Part shown: positions 1 through 7,882 of the stretch, piece after piece
Layout of the letters: every line of letters starts with the position of its first letter
Numbering within the stretch: position 1 is the first letter of the stretch
NCBI GenBank assembly: GCA_910588755.1
Contig: CAJUQZ010000006.1
Location: 16,063-58,267, forward strand
Reading direction: 5' to 3'
DNA: 42,205 nt
From: an uncultured Lachnospiraceae bacterium
Lineage (GTDB): Bacteria > Bacillota > Clostridia > Lachnospirales > Lachnospiraceae
Position numbers and translations under genes: made by a program
The notes under the pieces: generated by a model
Told to the model about the DNA's origin: nothing
The model's input: the letters and a program-made list of their open reading frames with translations, nothing else
Database searches by the model: none

Positions 1-1
1 G

Positions 2-784
2 GGACTTTATTTCAAGGTGGTGGACAGCGATGACTGGGTGAGCCAGAGTGCATATATACAGATTCTTGATAAACTAAAAGAGCTTTTGCAGGGCGGAATA
101 TCCATCGATATGCTGATCAGCAATTTTGTCTACGAGAAGGAGGGCGAAAAGCGTAAGAAGGTCATGAAGTACCATCATGCGCTGCCGCAGGAGGAAGTCT
201 TTACATGGAAGGATGTGCACCATTTCAGGGTGGGACAATATATCTTGATGCACTCTGTGATCTACAGGACCAGCCTGCTGCGGGATTGTGGCTTGAAACT
301 GCCGGAGAATACTTTCTATGTAGATAATATTTTTGTGTTCAACCCGCTGCCATATGTCAAAACGATGTACTATATGGATGTAAATTTCTACCGTTATTAT
401 ATTGGTCGCGCAGACCAGTCTGTCAATGAACAGGTCATGATCGGCCGTATCGATCAGCAGATCAGGGTGAACAAGCTCATGGTGGACTATTACGTGGCAG
501 AGAAGCAGCACATTCTTGCCAATGGCAAGGTGCGCAAGTATATGGTCAACTATCTGGATATCATCACGACTGTATCTTCTGTGCTGCTGATCAGAAGCGG
601 GCAGGAGGAGAACCTAGAGAAGAAAAAGGAGCTCTGGCAGTATATTAAGACAAAGGACAAGGTGCTGTGGACACGCCTTAGGATGGGGCTTCTAGGTAAC
701 GCCATGAACCTTCCGGGAAAGCTTGGGAGAAAGATCACAGTGGACGGGTATAAGATTTGCCAGCGGATATTCCACTTTAATTAA
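2..784 (+). CDS. Glycosyltransferase family 2, C-terminal part (5' end outside window)
   Basis: The reading frame is already open at the first bases of the window. It reads GLYFKVVDSDDWVS, which is the acceptor-side DxD region of GT-A fold family 2 glycosyltransferases (VDSDDW). That motif normally lies about 90 residues into the protein, so roughly 85-90 N-terminal residues, including the nucleotide-sugar site, lie upstream. The GTG at 17 is in frame but has no ribosome site and falls inside the motif, so it is not a true start. The remaining C-terminal part is rich in aromatic and basic residues (FYRYYIG) with no obvious membrane span. Such enzymes add sugars to cell-surface polymers or proteins; the acceptor cannot be told from the sequence. 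The gene ends about 90 bp before glyA, which has its own promoter. Confidence 0.8.
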   Translation, partial: GLYFKVVDSDDWVSQSAYIQILDKLKELLQGGISIDMLISNFVYEKEGEKRKKVMKYHHALPQEEVFTWKDVHHFRVGQYILMHSVIYRTSLLRDCGLKLPENTFYVDNIFVFNPLPYVKTMYYMDVNFYRYYIGRADQSVNEQVMIGRIDQQIRVNKLMVDYYVAEKQHILANGKVRKYMVNYLDIITTVSSVLLIRSGQEENLEKKKELWQYIKTKDKVLWTRLRMGLLGNAMNLPGKLGRKITVDGYKICQRIFHFN

Positions 785-787
785 TGC

Positions 788-816
788 TTGTAATATTGCC
801 CGAAAACAGGTATACT
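788..816 (+). promoter_or_regulatory. Sigma-A promoter of glyA
   Basis: TTGTAA (788-793), a 17-base spacer, then TATACT (811-816). This is close to the vegetative consensus and correctly placed about 60 bp before the glyA start. A small hairpin (AAATCC, 3-base loop, GGATTT, about 830-844) lies in the leader. No riboswitch is recognised. Confidence 0.7.
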
Positions 817-876
817 AGAGCTTGTTTAAAAATCCAGAGGATTTCAGTATAAAATTTCAATACGGAGGAGAGATAT

Positions 877-2115
877 ATGTATTCACTTGACGAGGTAAGA
901 AACGTAGATCCCCAGATTGCGGAGGCCATCGAGGCAGAGCAGGAGAGGCAGAATAGCCATATCGAGCTGATTGCTTCTGAAAACTGGGTTAGCAAGGCTG
1001 TGATGGCGGCGATGGGAAGCCCGCTGACCAATAAGTACGCGGAGGGGTATCCCGGAAAGAGATATTACGGGGGCTGCGAGTGCGTGGATGTGGTGGAGAA
1101 TCTTGCTATTGAGCGTGCAAAGGAGCTGTTTGGATGTGATTATGCCAATGTCCAGCCGCATTCTGGTGCACAGGCAAATATGGCGGTGCAGTTTGCCGTG
1201 CTGCAGCCGGGGGATACCATCATGGGTATGAATCTTGACCACGGCGGTCATCTCACGCACGGTTCACCGGTCAATATGTCTGGCAAATATTTTCATGTGG
1301 TGCCTTATGGCGTGGACGACAATGGTTTCCTGGACTATGACAAGATGCGTGAGCTGGCGTTAGCGTGCAAGCCTAAGATGATCATTGCCGGCGCGAGCGC
1401 ATATGCCAGGACAATTGATTTCAAGCGCTTCAGGGAAGTATGTGACGAGGTCGGCGCTGTACTCATGGTCGATATGGCGCATATTGCAGGATTGGTGGCA
1501 GCAGGACTTCACCCAAGCCCGATTCCCTATGCGGATGTCGTGACGACAACGACACACAAGACGCTGCGAGGACCGCGCGGTGGGCTGATTCTTGCAAATA
1601 AGGAGGCTGCTGAAAAATACAATTTTAACAAGGCGATTTTCCCGGGAATCCAGGGAGGTCCGCTCATGCATGTGATTGCCGCGAAGGCTGTCTGCTTCCA
1701 GGAGGCGCTTGGCGATGCGTTCAAGGCTTACCAGCAGCAGATTGTAAAGAATGCGCAGGCTCTCTGCAAGGGGCTGACCAGCAGAGATATCAAGATCGTC
1801 TCAGGCGGCACAGACAACCATCTGATGCTCGTGGATCTCACTACATATGATCTCACGGGCAAGGCTGTGGAGAAGTTGATGGACGAGGCGCATATTACAT
1901 GCAACAAGAATACGATTCCCAATGATCCCAAATCCCCGTTTGTCACAAGTGGTATCCGGCTTGGAACACCGGCTGTGACAAGCCGCGGCATGAAGGAGGA
2001 GGATATGGAGCAGATTGCGGAAGCGATCGCGAAGGTCATTAAGGAGCAGGAAAACGGTATTGCCGGAGCAAAGGCGATCGTGGAGTCGCTCACCAGTAAA
2101 TATCCATTGATCTGA
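877..2115 (+). CDS. glyA: Serine hydroxymethyltransferase
   Basis: This cytosolic PLP enzyme converts serine and tetrahydrofolate to glycine and 5,10-methylene-THF, the main one-carbon entry. The 412-residue length is normal for bacterial enzymes. Visible motifs include ELIASENWVS near residue 28, YAEGYPGKRYYGGCE near 53-67, the HSGAQAN segment near 100, and the PLP-binding lysine in TTTTHKTLRGPRGG (about Lys228). The ATG at 877 follows GGAGGAG at the right spacing. It has its own sigma-A-like promoter. The next gene starts two bases after the stop, so the two are probably co-transcribed. Confidence 0.98.
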   Translation: MYSLDEVRNVDPQIAEAIEAEQERQNSHIELIASENWVSKAVMAAMGSPLTNKYAEGYPGKRYYGGCECVDVVENLAIERAKELFGCDYANVQPHSGAQANMAVQFAVLQPGDTIMGMNLDHGGHLTHGSPVNMSGKYFHVVPYGVDDNGFLDYDKMRELALACKPKMIIAGASAYARTIDFKRFREVCDEVGAVLMVDMAHIAGLVAAGLHPSPIPYADVVTTTTHKTLRGPRGGLILANKEAAEKYNFNKAIFPGIQGGPLMHVIAAKAVCFQEALGDAFKAYQQQIVKNAQALCKGLTSRDIKIVSGGTDNHLMLVDLTTYDLTGKAVEKLMDEAHITCNKNTIPNDPKSPFVTSGIRLGTPAVTSRGMKEEDMEQIAEAIAKVIKEQENGIAGAKAIVESLTSKYPLI

Positions 2116-2117
2116 TT

Positions 2118-3443
2118 ATGAAAGACGAAAAGACAAGCAGACGGGAAAGAAGACGCAGGCGGCTGCGAAACCAGTTCTTTGCGTATTTAATATTGATTAT
2201 TATTGTAGTATTGGTATTGACGGCTGGTTTTTTTGGCGTAAAGGGCGTTATCCGGTACATGAATGAATACAATGAAAGAGTAAACAAGGTGATCGAGGAG
2301 GCAGAATCTGGTGCAGCGGCGGAGCAGGACAGCGAGCCGTACATCCCGGAGCCTTCGGAAAGTAGTGCGGAGGATATCGAGGGGTATACGCCGCCGGTTG
2401 ACGACGATCCGATGGACACACTCATCGAATCCCTGCTGGCCGGCATGACGACAGAGGAGATGGTTGCGGGGCTGTTTGTCGTGACGCCGGAGTCCATCCC
2501 CGGGGTTGGAACAGCCATTCAGGCAGGCGAGGGCACAAAGACGGCAGTGACACAAAATCCCGTGGGGGGATTTGTGTACGCGCCAAAGAACTTTAAGACA
2601 CCAGAACAGTTTACTCAGATGCTCGCAAAGACAAGGAGTTATTCAAAATTTTCGTTTTTTACGATTGTGAGTGCGGAGTGTGGCTCGACGGACTATGGGC
2701 TTGCGGCGACAGAGAAGGCATCAGGGCTTGCGGCTGCTGACAGTGCTTCACAGGCTGGCGCCGTGGCGCCGGCAGGCTACGACAATGTCTCGCAGGCATA
2801 CACAGAGATAGGGTCCGCCCTTGCAGCGTATGGCGTTGACATGGACCTTGCACCTGTGGCTGAGATTGTGCCGTCAGATGGTGATGCTTCGCTTCGGGAG
2901 AGGAGTTTTGGGTCTGAGGCATATATGGTGTGCGGGGGAGTCGGGGCAGCAGTACAGGCCTTGCAGCAAACCGGTGTGAGTGCGGCTTTGCAGAAATTTC
3001 CCTGCATGGAAAACGGTTCCAGGACCTTAGAGGAGCTCCAGCAGAATGAATTTCTTGTATTCGATACGGCCATACAGGGCGGTGTGGACTGCATCATGGT
3101 ATCGCATATCCAGATGAGCGGCATCACAGGAGACGATACACCGTCATCGCTGTCACCGGTCATCATCAGCGACCTGCTTAGAAACACATTGGGTTTTCAG
3201 GGAGTGGTGATGACGGATTATCTTGACAACAGCGCCATCACGGACAATTACAGCTCCGCCGAGGCTGCTGTAGCCGCGATACAGGCGGGGGCCGATATTC
3301 TTCTGGCGCCTGAGAATTACCAGGAGGCGTATGAAGGTATCTTGCAGGCAGTCGCTGACGGCACCATCACACAGGAACGCATACATGACTCCATCTATCG
3401 GATTTACTGTGTCAAGTACAAGGATGCAATTGAATCATTGTGA
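2118..3443 (+). CDS. Membrane-anchored GH3-like (NagZ-type) protein, catalytic motif degenerate
   Basis: A basic N-terminus (RRERRRRRLR) precedes one membrane span at about residues 19-45 and an acidic linker. The extracellular domain from about residue 95 resembles glycoside hydrolase family 3 beta-N-acetylhexosaminidases: DMDLAPVAEI near 238, MVSHIQM near 327, and LGFQGVVMTDYLDN with the expected nucleophile Asp near 367. Active NagZ proteins carry KHFPGHG followed by a DSH acid/base dyad. Here the matching place near residue 292 reads QKFPCMENG and no DSH follows. The protein therefore keeps the nucleophile but lacks the usual acid/base histidine. It may be inactive, altered in reaction, or a wall-binding protein. 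It starts two bases after glyA and ends before the tRNA promoter. Confidence 0.8.
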   Translation: MKDEKTSRRERRRRRLRNQFFAYLILIIIVVLVLTAGFFGVKGVIRYMNEYNERVNKVIEEAESGAAAEQDSEPYIPEPSESSAEDIEGYTPPVDDDPMDTLIESLLAGMTTEEMVAGLFVVTPESIPGVGTAIQAGEGTKTAVTQNPVGGFVYAPKNFKTPEQFTQMLAKTRSYSKFSFFTIVSAECGSTDYGLAATEKASGLAAADSASQAGAVAPAGYDNVSQAYTEIGSALAAYGVDMDLAPVAEIVPSDGDASLRERSFGSEAYMVCGGVGAAVQALQQTGVSAALQKFPCMENGSRTLEELQQNEFLVFDTAIQGGVDCIMVSHIQMSGITGDDTPSSLSPVIISDLLRNTLGFQGVVMTDYLDNSAITDNYSSAEAAVAAIQAGADILLAPENYQEAYEGILQAVADGTITQERIHDSIYRIYCVKYKDAIESL

Positions 3444-3503
3444 TAAAATTGGAAGTCGAAGGCTGAACTGTTACTCCTGTGGTAAAATTTCCTGAAAAAA
3501 CAG

Positions 3504-3532
3504 TTGACAAATGAAAAGCAGTGTAGTATAGT
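3504..3532 (+). promoter_or_regulatory. Sigma-A promoter of tRNA-Gly
   Basis: TTGACA (3504-3509), a 17-base spacer, then TATAGT (3527-3532). The -35 is perfect and the -10 near-perfect, about 40 bp before the mature tRNA. This is typical of a stable-RNA promoter. Confidence 0.85.
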
Positions 3533-3572
3533 ATATTTTGTCCGCAAGAGATTGCGGGCAGGATATACATAA

Positions 3573-3645
3573 GCGATAGTGGCGTAGTTGGTAACGCGCG
3601 ACCTTGCCAAGGTCGAGACCGCGGGTTCGAGCCCCGTCTATCGCT
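3573..3645 (+). tRNA. tRNA-Gly, anticodon GCC
   Basis: A cloverleaf can be folded by eye. The acceptor stem GCGATAG (3573-3579) pairs with CTATCGC (3638-3644), followed by a T discriminator. The anticodon stem CGACC/GGTCG encloses loop TTGCCAA with anticodon GCC at 3606-3608. The T arm contains GGTTCGAGCCC. CCA is not encoded, so it must be added after transcription. It has its own promoter and terminator and forms a single-tRNA unit. No integrase or repeated tRNA 3' end is seen nearby, so there is no sign of use as an attachment site. Confidence 0.97.
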
Positions 3646-3650
3646 CTCGT

Positions 3651-3699
3651 AAAAGTCTGTAATTGCAAGAGTTTCAAGCAATTACAGACTTTTGTTTTT
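3651..3699 (+). terminator. Intrinsic terminator of the tRNA-Gly unit
   Basis: A perfect 16-bp stem runs from 3651-3666 to 3678-3693 (AAAAGTCTGTAATTGC with its exact complement), with an 11-base loop and a T-rich tail (TTTTGTTTTTC). It starts six bases after the tRNA. Confidence 0.92.
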
Positions 3700-3906
3700 C
3701 TAAAGTTTTTACATCATTGATGAGTTATTATTGCAACATATATTCAAAAGTGATAGACTTTATTTGATGATAAAAAACATACCATAAACGTTTTTGGGTG
3801 TTGATGGTTTTCTGTTTATATTTTTTTGTTTCAATATAGAAAATGATGTCCAAACCAATCAGGGTGTTAACAGGAACAACGTGATATCTGGAAAGGAAAT
3901 AAGAGG

Positions 3907-4500
3907 ATGGATAATTTGGAATTGACAAAACGCCCCGTGTATATTGTCGGACACAAAAATCCTGATACGGATTCGATTTGCTCCGCAATTGCATATGCGT
4001 ATCTGAAAAATAAGTGTGATGGGAACTGTGAGTATGTTCCGGCCAGGGCAGGGCAGGTCAATCAGGAGACACAGTATGTCCTAAATGCATTTCATACAGA
4101 TCCGCCCGTCTACCTGCATGATGTCATGACGGATGCCCGTGATATCGACATGAATGATGTGGAGGGCGTGACAGAGGACGTATCACTCAAGAAAGCATGG
4201 CATCTGATGCGTGACAGGGGAGATGTCACGGTTCCGGTCATCGCACAGGATAAACTGACAGGCATCATTACCATTGGTGATATTGCCAATGCGTATATGG
4301 ATGTGTATGACAATGGGATTCTGTCTAGGGCAAGGACTTCTTATAAAAATATACTAGAGACACTCGACGCGGAGATGGTCGTCGGGGACGCGGGGGGCTG
4401 TTTTGAGAGCGGCGAGGTGGTCATAGCGACCGCAAACCCGGATGTGTTAGAAGACTATATCCATCAGGGGGATATGGTCCTTCTTGGAAAACACTATTAG
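3907..4500 (+). CDS. Mn-dependent inorganic pyrophosphatase with CBS domains, N-terminal part (frameshifted)
   Basis: Family II (DHH) pyrophosphatase hydrolysing PPi with Mn/Co ions. The N-terminal metal motif VGHKNPDTDSICSAIAYAYL is at about residues 14-33. The first CBS half (YLHDVMTD onward to VPVIAQDKLTGIITIGDIA) spans about 73-135, and the start of the DRTGG insert (MVVGDAGGCFESGEVVIAT) follows. The frame then stops after GDMVLLGKHY, where the family normally continues. The continuation is found one frame over in the next entry. An extra A in the GGAAAAC run at 4486-4492 explains the break: with one A fewer the frame reads LGNTIRHNYVVT. The ATG at 3907 follows GGAAAT/AAGAGG. Confidence 0.85.
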   Translation: MDNLELTKRPVYIVGHKNPDTDSICSAIAYAYLKNKCDGNCEYVPARAGQVNQETQYVLNAFHTDPPVYLHDVMTDARDIDMNDVEGVTEDVSLKKAWHLMRDRGDVTVPVIAQDKLTGIITIGDIANAYMDVYDNGILSRARTSYKNILETLDAEMVVGDAGGCFESGEVVIATANPDVLEDYIHQGDMVLLGKHY

Positions 4501-5545
4501 ACACAACTATGTGGTCACGATGGGGGCAAAGATTTCAAAAACCATACAGATCTTTGCCAGGGAGCACGACTGTATATTAATCAGTACGCCATATGACACG
4601 GCGACGGTTGCGCGTCTGATCAACCAGAGTATGCCAATCGGGTACTTTATGCGGCGCGACAAGCTGACCACCTTTAAGATCACAGACAAGACAGAGAGCA
4701 TCAAGGCGATTATGAAAAAGAAGCGGTATCATGATTTCCCGGTGCTCGACGAAGAAGACAGATATGTTGGTATGATATCTCGGAGGACACTGCTAAACCT
4801 GCGCAAGAAGCAGCTCATCCTCGTGGACCACAATGAGCTTTCGCAGACGGTTGATGGGATCGAGGCGGCGGATATCCTCGAGATTATCGACCACCACAGG
4901 ATTGGTACGCTTGAGACAGTTTCACCTGTATTTTTCAGGAACCAACCGCTCGGCTGTACGGCGACTATTATTTACCAGATGTACCAGGAGAAGGGAATTG
5001 AGATTCCGCCCAATATTGCCGGGCTTATGATGTCAGCGATCATCTCCGATACGTTGATGTTCCACTCGCCCACTGTCACCGAGGTGGATAAGGCGGCAGC
5101 GGCAAATCTTTCCTCGATCTGCGGCGTGGAGATTGAAGAGTTTGCGATCGACATGTTTGGGGCGGGCAGCAATCTGGGCGACAAGACGGCCGAGGAGATT
5201 TTCAACCAGGATTATAAGAATTTTTCTGTCAATGGATTTGAGTTCAGCGTGGGGCAGATCAATTCGATGAACAGTATCGAGTTGGATGAGATCAGGGAGA
5301 AGATTGAGCCATATATCAAGGAACAGATGCCAGGTCTTCCTGTGGAGATGTGCTTTTTCATGCTGACCAATATTGTGTATGAGAAGACCGAACTGCTGTG
5401 TTTTGGCGAGCGCGCAAGGGAGCTGGTGCGGACGGCCTTCAAGTTGCCAAAGACGCAGAAAAAGTTTGAATTGAAGAACCTGGTTTCCAGAAAAAAACAG
5501 CTGATACCAGCATTTGTGTCCGTTTTGCAGCAGTGGGAGAAATAG
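4484..5545 (+). CDS. Mn-dependent inorganic pyrophosphatase, DRTGG-CBS-DHH/DHHA2 C-terminal part (frameshifted)
   Basis: This is the continuation, in the next frame, of the pyrophosphatase begun at 3907. The apparent TTG start at 4484 is only the edge of the frame. It holds the rest of the DRTGG domain (GAKISKTIQIFAREHDCIL), the second CBS motif (FPVLDEEDRYVGMISRRTL), the DHH core (VDHNELSQ, EIIDHHRIGT, AIISDTLMFHSPT) and the C-terminal DHHA2 signature SRKKQLIPAF. The two pieces sum to about 545 residues, normal for CBS-PPases whose activity is set by adenine nucleotides. No second lesion is seen, so the break is recent, a sequencing error, or a site of frameshifting. If real and not bypassed, neither piece alone has the full active site. 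Confidence 0.88.
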   Translation: MENTIRHNYVVTMGAKISKTIQIFAREHDCILISTPYDTATVARLINQSMPIGYFMRRDKLTTFKITDKTESIKAIMKKKRYHDFPVLDEEDRYVGMISRRTLLNLRKKQLILVDHNELSQTVDGIEAADILEIIDHHRIGTLETVSPVFFRNQPLGCTATIIYQMYQEKGIEIPPNIAGLMMSAIISDTLMFHSPTVTEVDKAAAANLSSICGVEIEEFAIDMFGAGSNLGDKTAEEIFNQDYKNFSVNGFEFSVGQINSMNSIELDEIREKIEPYIKEQMPGLPVEMCFFMLTNIVYEKTELLCFGERARELVRTAFKLPKTQKKFELKNLVSRKKQLIPAFVSVLQQWEK

Positions 5546-5604
5546 CAGGATACAATATCCGTAAATACATAAATAATAACAACAAAGTTATATGAAAAAT
5601 TGCA

Positions 5605-5640
5605 TGAAATGCCACAGGGGATAAATTCTGTGGTATTTCA
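5605..5640 (+). terminator. Stem-loop after the pyrophosphatase gene
   Basis: TGAAATGCCACAG (5605-5617) pairs with CTGTGGTATTTCA (5628-5640): 13 bp with one G-U and a 10-base loop. No T tract follows on the + strand, so termination is possible but weak. It could also be a 3'-end processing or stability hairpin. Confidence 0.5.
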
Positions 5641-5660
5641 AAATTATAGTCTAGTTCGCC

Positions 5661-5689
5661 TTTTCATTGTTCCTCATTTGTGCTATACT
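5661..5689 (+). promoter_or_regulatory. Candidate sigma-A promoter of the coiled-coil gene
   Basis: TTTTCA (5661-5666), a 17-base spacer, and TATACT (5684-5689). The -35 is imperfect and the -10 good, about 67 bp before the next start codon. Confidence 0.5.
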
Positions 5690-5755
5690 GATAACTACAG
5701 ATATGTGCAGGAATGAGTAGCTCCATTATATAATAGTAAGGGAGAGTGGACTGAT

Positions 5756-6274
5756 ATGGACGAAAATGTGAAATTAATCATGGCGGAGTTTGCCAAGGTT
5801 AACACAAAGCTGGACAATATTGACACAAGGGTGTCAGGACTCGAGACTAGAATGACGAGTCTGGAAAAGACGGTGGAGAAGCTAGATACAAAGATGTCAG
5901 GACTCGATACCAGAATGACAAGTCTGGAAAAGATGGTAGAAAAGCTAGATACAATGATGTCAGGACTTGATACCAGAATGACGAGTCTGGAAAAGACGAC
6001 AGAGAAGCTAGGCGCAAGATTGACAGATGTCGAGACCTTAATAAGGGAAGCAAAGCTTGATAAGGTCAGCAGCAGGCTTGGAATGCTCGAATTAAAGCTT
6101 GACAAGCTTCAGGACAATTACGAGAAGATGGATGCGGATGTACGTGTACTGTCAGGAGAAACCGCAAGCGGATTTTATAAAATCAAACATCAGCTTAGAC
6201 AGGTGGAAGATCAGGGCCGGACGATTGTGAAGGTGCTGGAATTGAGAAACCTGATTCCCTACAGGGATTCGTGA
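5756..6274 (+). CDS. Coiled-coil repeat protein of unknown function
   Basis: A 172-residue soluble protein with no signal peptide or membrane span. Residues 8 to about 145 are a heptad-patterned coiled coil. Three in-frame 21-residue repeats of the form SGLxTRMTSLEKxxEKLDTKM occupy about residues 26-88; each is exactly three heptads. The last 25 residues (RTIVKVLELRNLIPYRDS) are outside the pattern. AGGGAGAG lies about 10 bases before the ATG and a candidate promoter upstream. A hairpin with a modest T run follows the gene, so it may be its own unit. Similar repeat proteins are common in Lachnospiraceae, but no function is recognised. Confidence 0.75.
   Translation: MDENVKLIMAEFAKVNTKLDNIDTRVSGLETRMTSLEKTVEKLDTKMSGLDTRMTSLEKMVEKLDTMMSGLDTRMTSLEKTTEKLGARLTDVETLIREAKLDKVSSRLGMLELKLDKLQDNYEKMDADVRVLSGETASGFYKIKHQLRQVEDQGRTIVKVLELRNLIPYRDS
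5831..6019 (+). repeat. Three tandem 63-bp repeats inside the coiled-coil gene
   Basis: Units at 5831-5893, 5894-5956 and 5957-6019, each beginning RTGTCAGGACT. They differ by scattered substitutions, mostly in the second half. The unit length keeps both frame and heptad phase, so copy-number change would lengthen the coil without breaking it. Confidence 0.9.
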
Positions 6275-6304
6275 TACAAAGCGGATGGATAACCATGCAT
6301 GTTG

Positions 6305-6330
6305 CAGGGCGGTAAAACCGCCCTGTACTT
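6305..6330 (+). terminator. Hairpin between the coiled-coil and glycosyltransferase genes
   Basis: CAGGGCGGT (6305-6313), loop AAA, ACCGCCCTG (6317-6325): a perfect GC-rich 9-bp stem followed by TACTTTT. It probably acts as an intrinsic terminator with a short T run, placed 31 bp after the upstream stop and about 40 bp before the next start. Confidence 0.6.
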
Positions 6331-6367
6331 TTGGGCGAGGAATAAAAGGAGAGAGGAAGTTGTTATT

Positions 6368-7468
6368 ATGGCGAAAGTACCAGTCAGTGTGTGTATGATT
6401 GCAAAGGATGAGGAGCAATACATAGAGCAGTGTCTTCGGAAGCTGATGCGGTATGATATGGAGATCGTGGTAGTGGACACAGGTTCGAAGGACAGGACAA
6501 AGGAGATTGCTGCAAAATACACAGATAAGCTGTATGACTTTGCGTGGTGTGATGATTTTGGCGCGGCCAGGAATTTTGCGGTATCAAAAGCCTCGAACAA
6601 CTGGATTCTGGTGCTAGACTGTGATGAGTATGTGCAGGAAATCGACGTGGCAAAGCTGCGCACCTGTATGCAGAAGTATTCGAGAAATGTAGGTGTCCTA
6701 GAGATCAGAAATGTCTACACGACAGAGGAGGGCGGTGTATCCAGGGAAAACATTCAGCTTGATGAAGTTCCCCGGTTTTACAATAAAAATTTTTACGAAT
6801 ACCGCTTTCGGATTCATGAGCAGATTACACCCAAAGGAATGGACAATTATGACGAGATGGTGCTATCGACGTTTCATCTGCCAATTGTCGTCAAGCATTA
6901 CGGCTATGACATTCCGGCGCAGGAAATGCGCAGGAAGCAGGAAAGAAACCTTAAGCTTCTGGCAAAATCTATCGGGGAAGTACCAGGGATGGATGACTAT
7001 ATCTATTATCAGATGGGACAGTCCTACAATATCCTGGAGGAATACGATAAGGCGATTGAGGCGTATGACATGTGCCTGGAGGTCAACCACAATCCGGACA
7101 AAAGATTTATGTGCCTCTGCCTGGAGGCCTATGCGGACTGCCTGATAAAGGTCCAGAATCCAGAAGACGCCTACAGGCTGCTTGATATGAACAGGGAGTA
7201 TCTGACAACGACGAGACTGCGCTATCTTTTTGGTAGGGCCGCGCACATGTGCGGGGATTATGGGACGGCGATCGGATTTCTGACAGGGGTTACGGATGCG
7301 GCGGACTTTGAGCGGCTTGGGGAGAATACATATGACACTTACGCAAGAATATTTGCAATTCTTGGAGAGACCGGGCAGACGGACAAAATCGGGGCCTGGC
7401 AGGACAAGTTGGCGGAATATGGCAGAATGCACGGAAAACAGATTACGTTTGCGAGAAAGGAGGCGTAG
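6368..7468 (+). CDS. Family 2 glycosyltransferase with C-terminal TPR repeats
   Basis: The N-terminal GT-A domain (residues 1 to about 210) shows SVCMIAKDEEQYIEQCL, VVVDTGSKDRTKEIA and the metal-binding LVLDCDEYVQ. The C-terminal part (about 215-360) has TPR helices such as YYQMGQSYNILEEYDKAIEA. This architecture is common in Clostridia and is often found beside flagellar or surface genes. The start at 6368 is preferred over an upstream in-frame start at 6299 because AGGAGAGAGG sits just before it and homologous proteins begin at SVCMIAKDEE. The ribosome site of flbD lies inside the last codons of this gene, so the two are likely co-transcribed. That suggests, without proving, a role in modifying flagellin or another motility-linked surface protein. 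Confidence 0.88.
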   Translation: MAKVPVSVCMIAKDEEQYIEQCLRKLMRYDMEIVVVDTGSKDRTKEIAAKYTDKLYDFAWCDDFGAARNFAVSKASNNWILVLDCDEYVQEIDVAKLRTCMQKYSRNVGVLEIRNVYTTEEGGVSRENIQLDEVPRFYNKNFYEYRFRIHEQITPKGMDNYDEMVLSTFHLPIVVKHYGYDIPAQEMRRKQERNLKLLAKSIGEVPGMDDYIYYQMGQSYNILEEYDKAIEAYDMCLEVNHNPDKRFMCLCLEAYADCLIKVQNPEDAYRLLDMNREYLTTTRLRYLFGRAAHMCGDYGTAIGFLTGVTDAADFERLGENTYDTYARIFAILGETGQTDKIGAWQDKLAEYGRMHGKQITFARKEA

Positions 7469-7475
7469 GTTCCAC

Positions 7476-7682
7476 ATGATAGAGATTACAAAGCTCAACG
7501 GCACAAAGCTTTTGGTTAACACCAGTCTGATTGAGACCGTTGAAGAGACACCCGATACGGTTATTACGTTAACTGACGGCAAAAAAATTATTGCCAAAGA
7601 AAGTAGACATGAGATCAAAAATTTAGTAAAATTAACAAGGCAGGAATATTTTAAAGGAATCCTGAGCGCGGAAACCTCATAA
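7476..7682 (+). CDS. flbD: FlbD family flagellar protein
   Basis: A 68-residue protein beginning MIEITKLNGTKLLVN, the typical opening of the small FlbD/YlzI proteins found in flagellar operons, usually between flgE and motA. Its molecular role is not settled. The ATG at 7476 is chosen because AAAGGAGG (7457-7464) precedes it inside the end of the previous gene; a longer open frame upstream overlaps the glycosyltransferase and is rejected. Here the usual upstream neighbour flgE is missing and replaced by the glycosyltransferase-TPR gene. MotA follows after a 200-bp gap with a possible promoter. Confidence 0.9.
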   Translation: MIEITKLNGTKLLVNTSLIETVEETPDTVITLTDGKKIIAKESRHEIKNLVKLTRQEYFKGILSAETS

Positions 7683-7771
7683 AACCTGTGAGGGAAGCGG
7701 TGGGAGTACTATGCAATTGGTTGGGATAATGTAGCAAATTGAGAAAATTTGAGAAAATTTTCAGAAAATTG

Positions 7772-7800
7772 TTGCAATTTATGTAACCTTACAGTATGAT
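7772..7800 (+). promoter_or_regulatory. Candidate sigma-A promoter before motA
   Basis: TTGCAA (7772-7777), a 17-base spacer, TATGAT (7795-7800), lying in an A/T-rich 200-bp gap between flbD and motA. The gap also holds a short direct repeat of GAGAAAATTT (7741-7760). A start here would make motA and the following genes a unit separate from flbD. Confidence 0.55.
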
Positions 7801-7882
7801 ATACATATGGAGAAAAAGGCATACGGGATAATATTGTGCCTTTTGATCAGATTGAAACTTAACGAAAAAGGGGTGTGTAAAA

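Noticed and set aside
3573..3699. tRNA-Gly as an integration site
   Set aside because: No integrase and no repeated copy of the tRNA 3' end was seen in the window.
5695..6105. Minus-strand open frame opposite the coiled-coil gene
   Set aside because: It is a shadow of the repeats, with Ser/Val/Phe-rich low complexity and no ribosome site.
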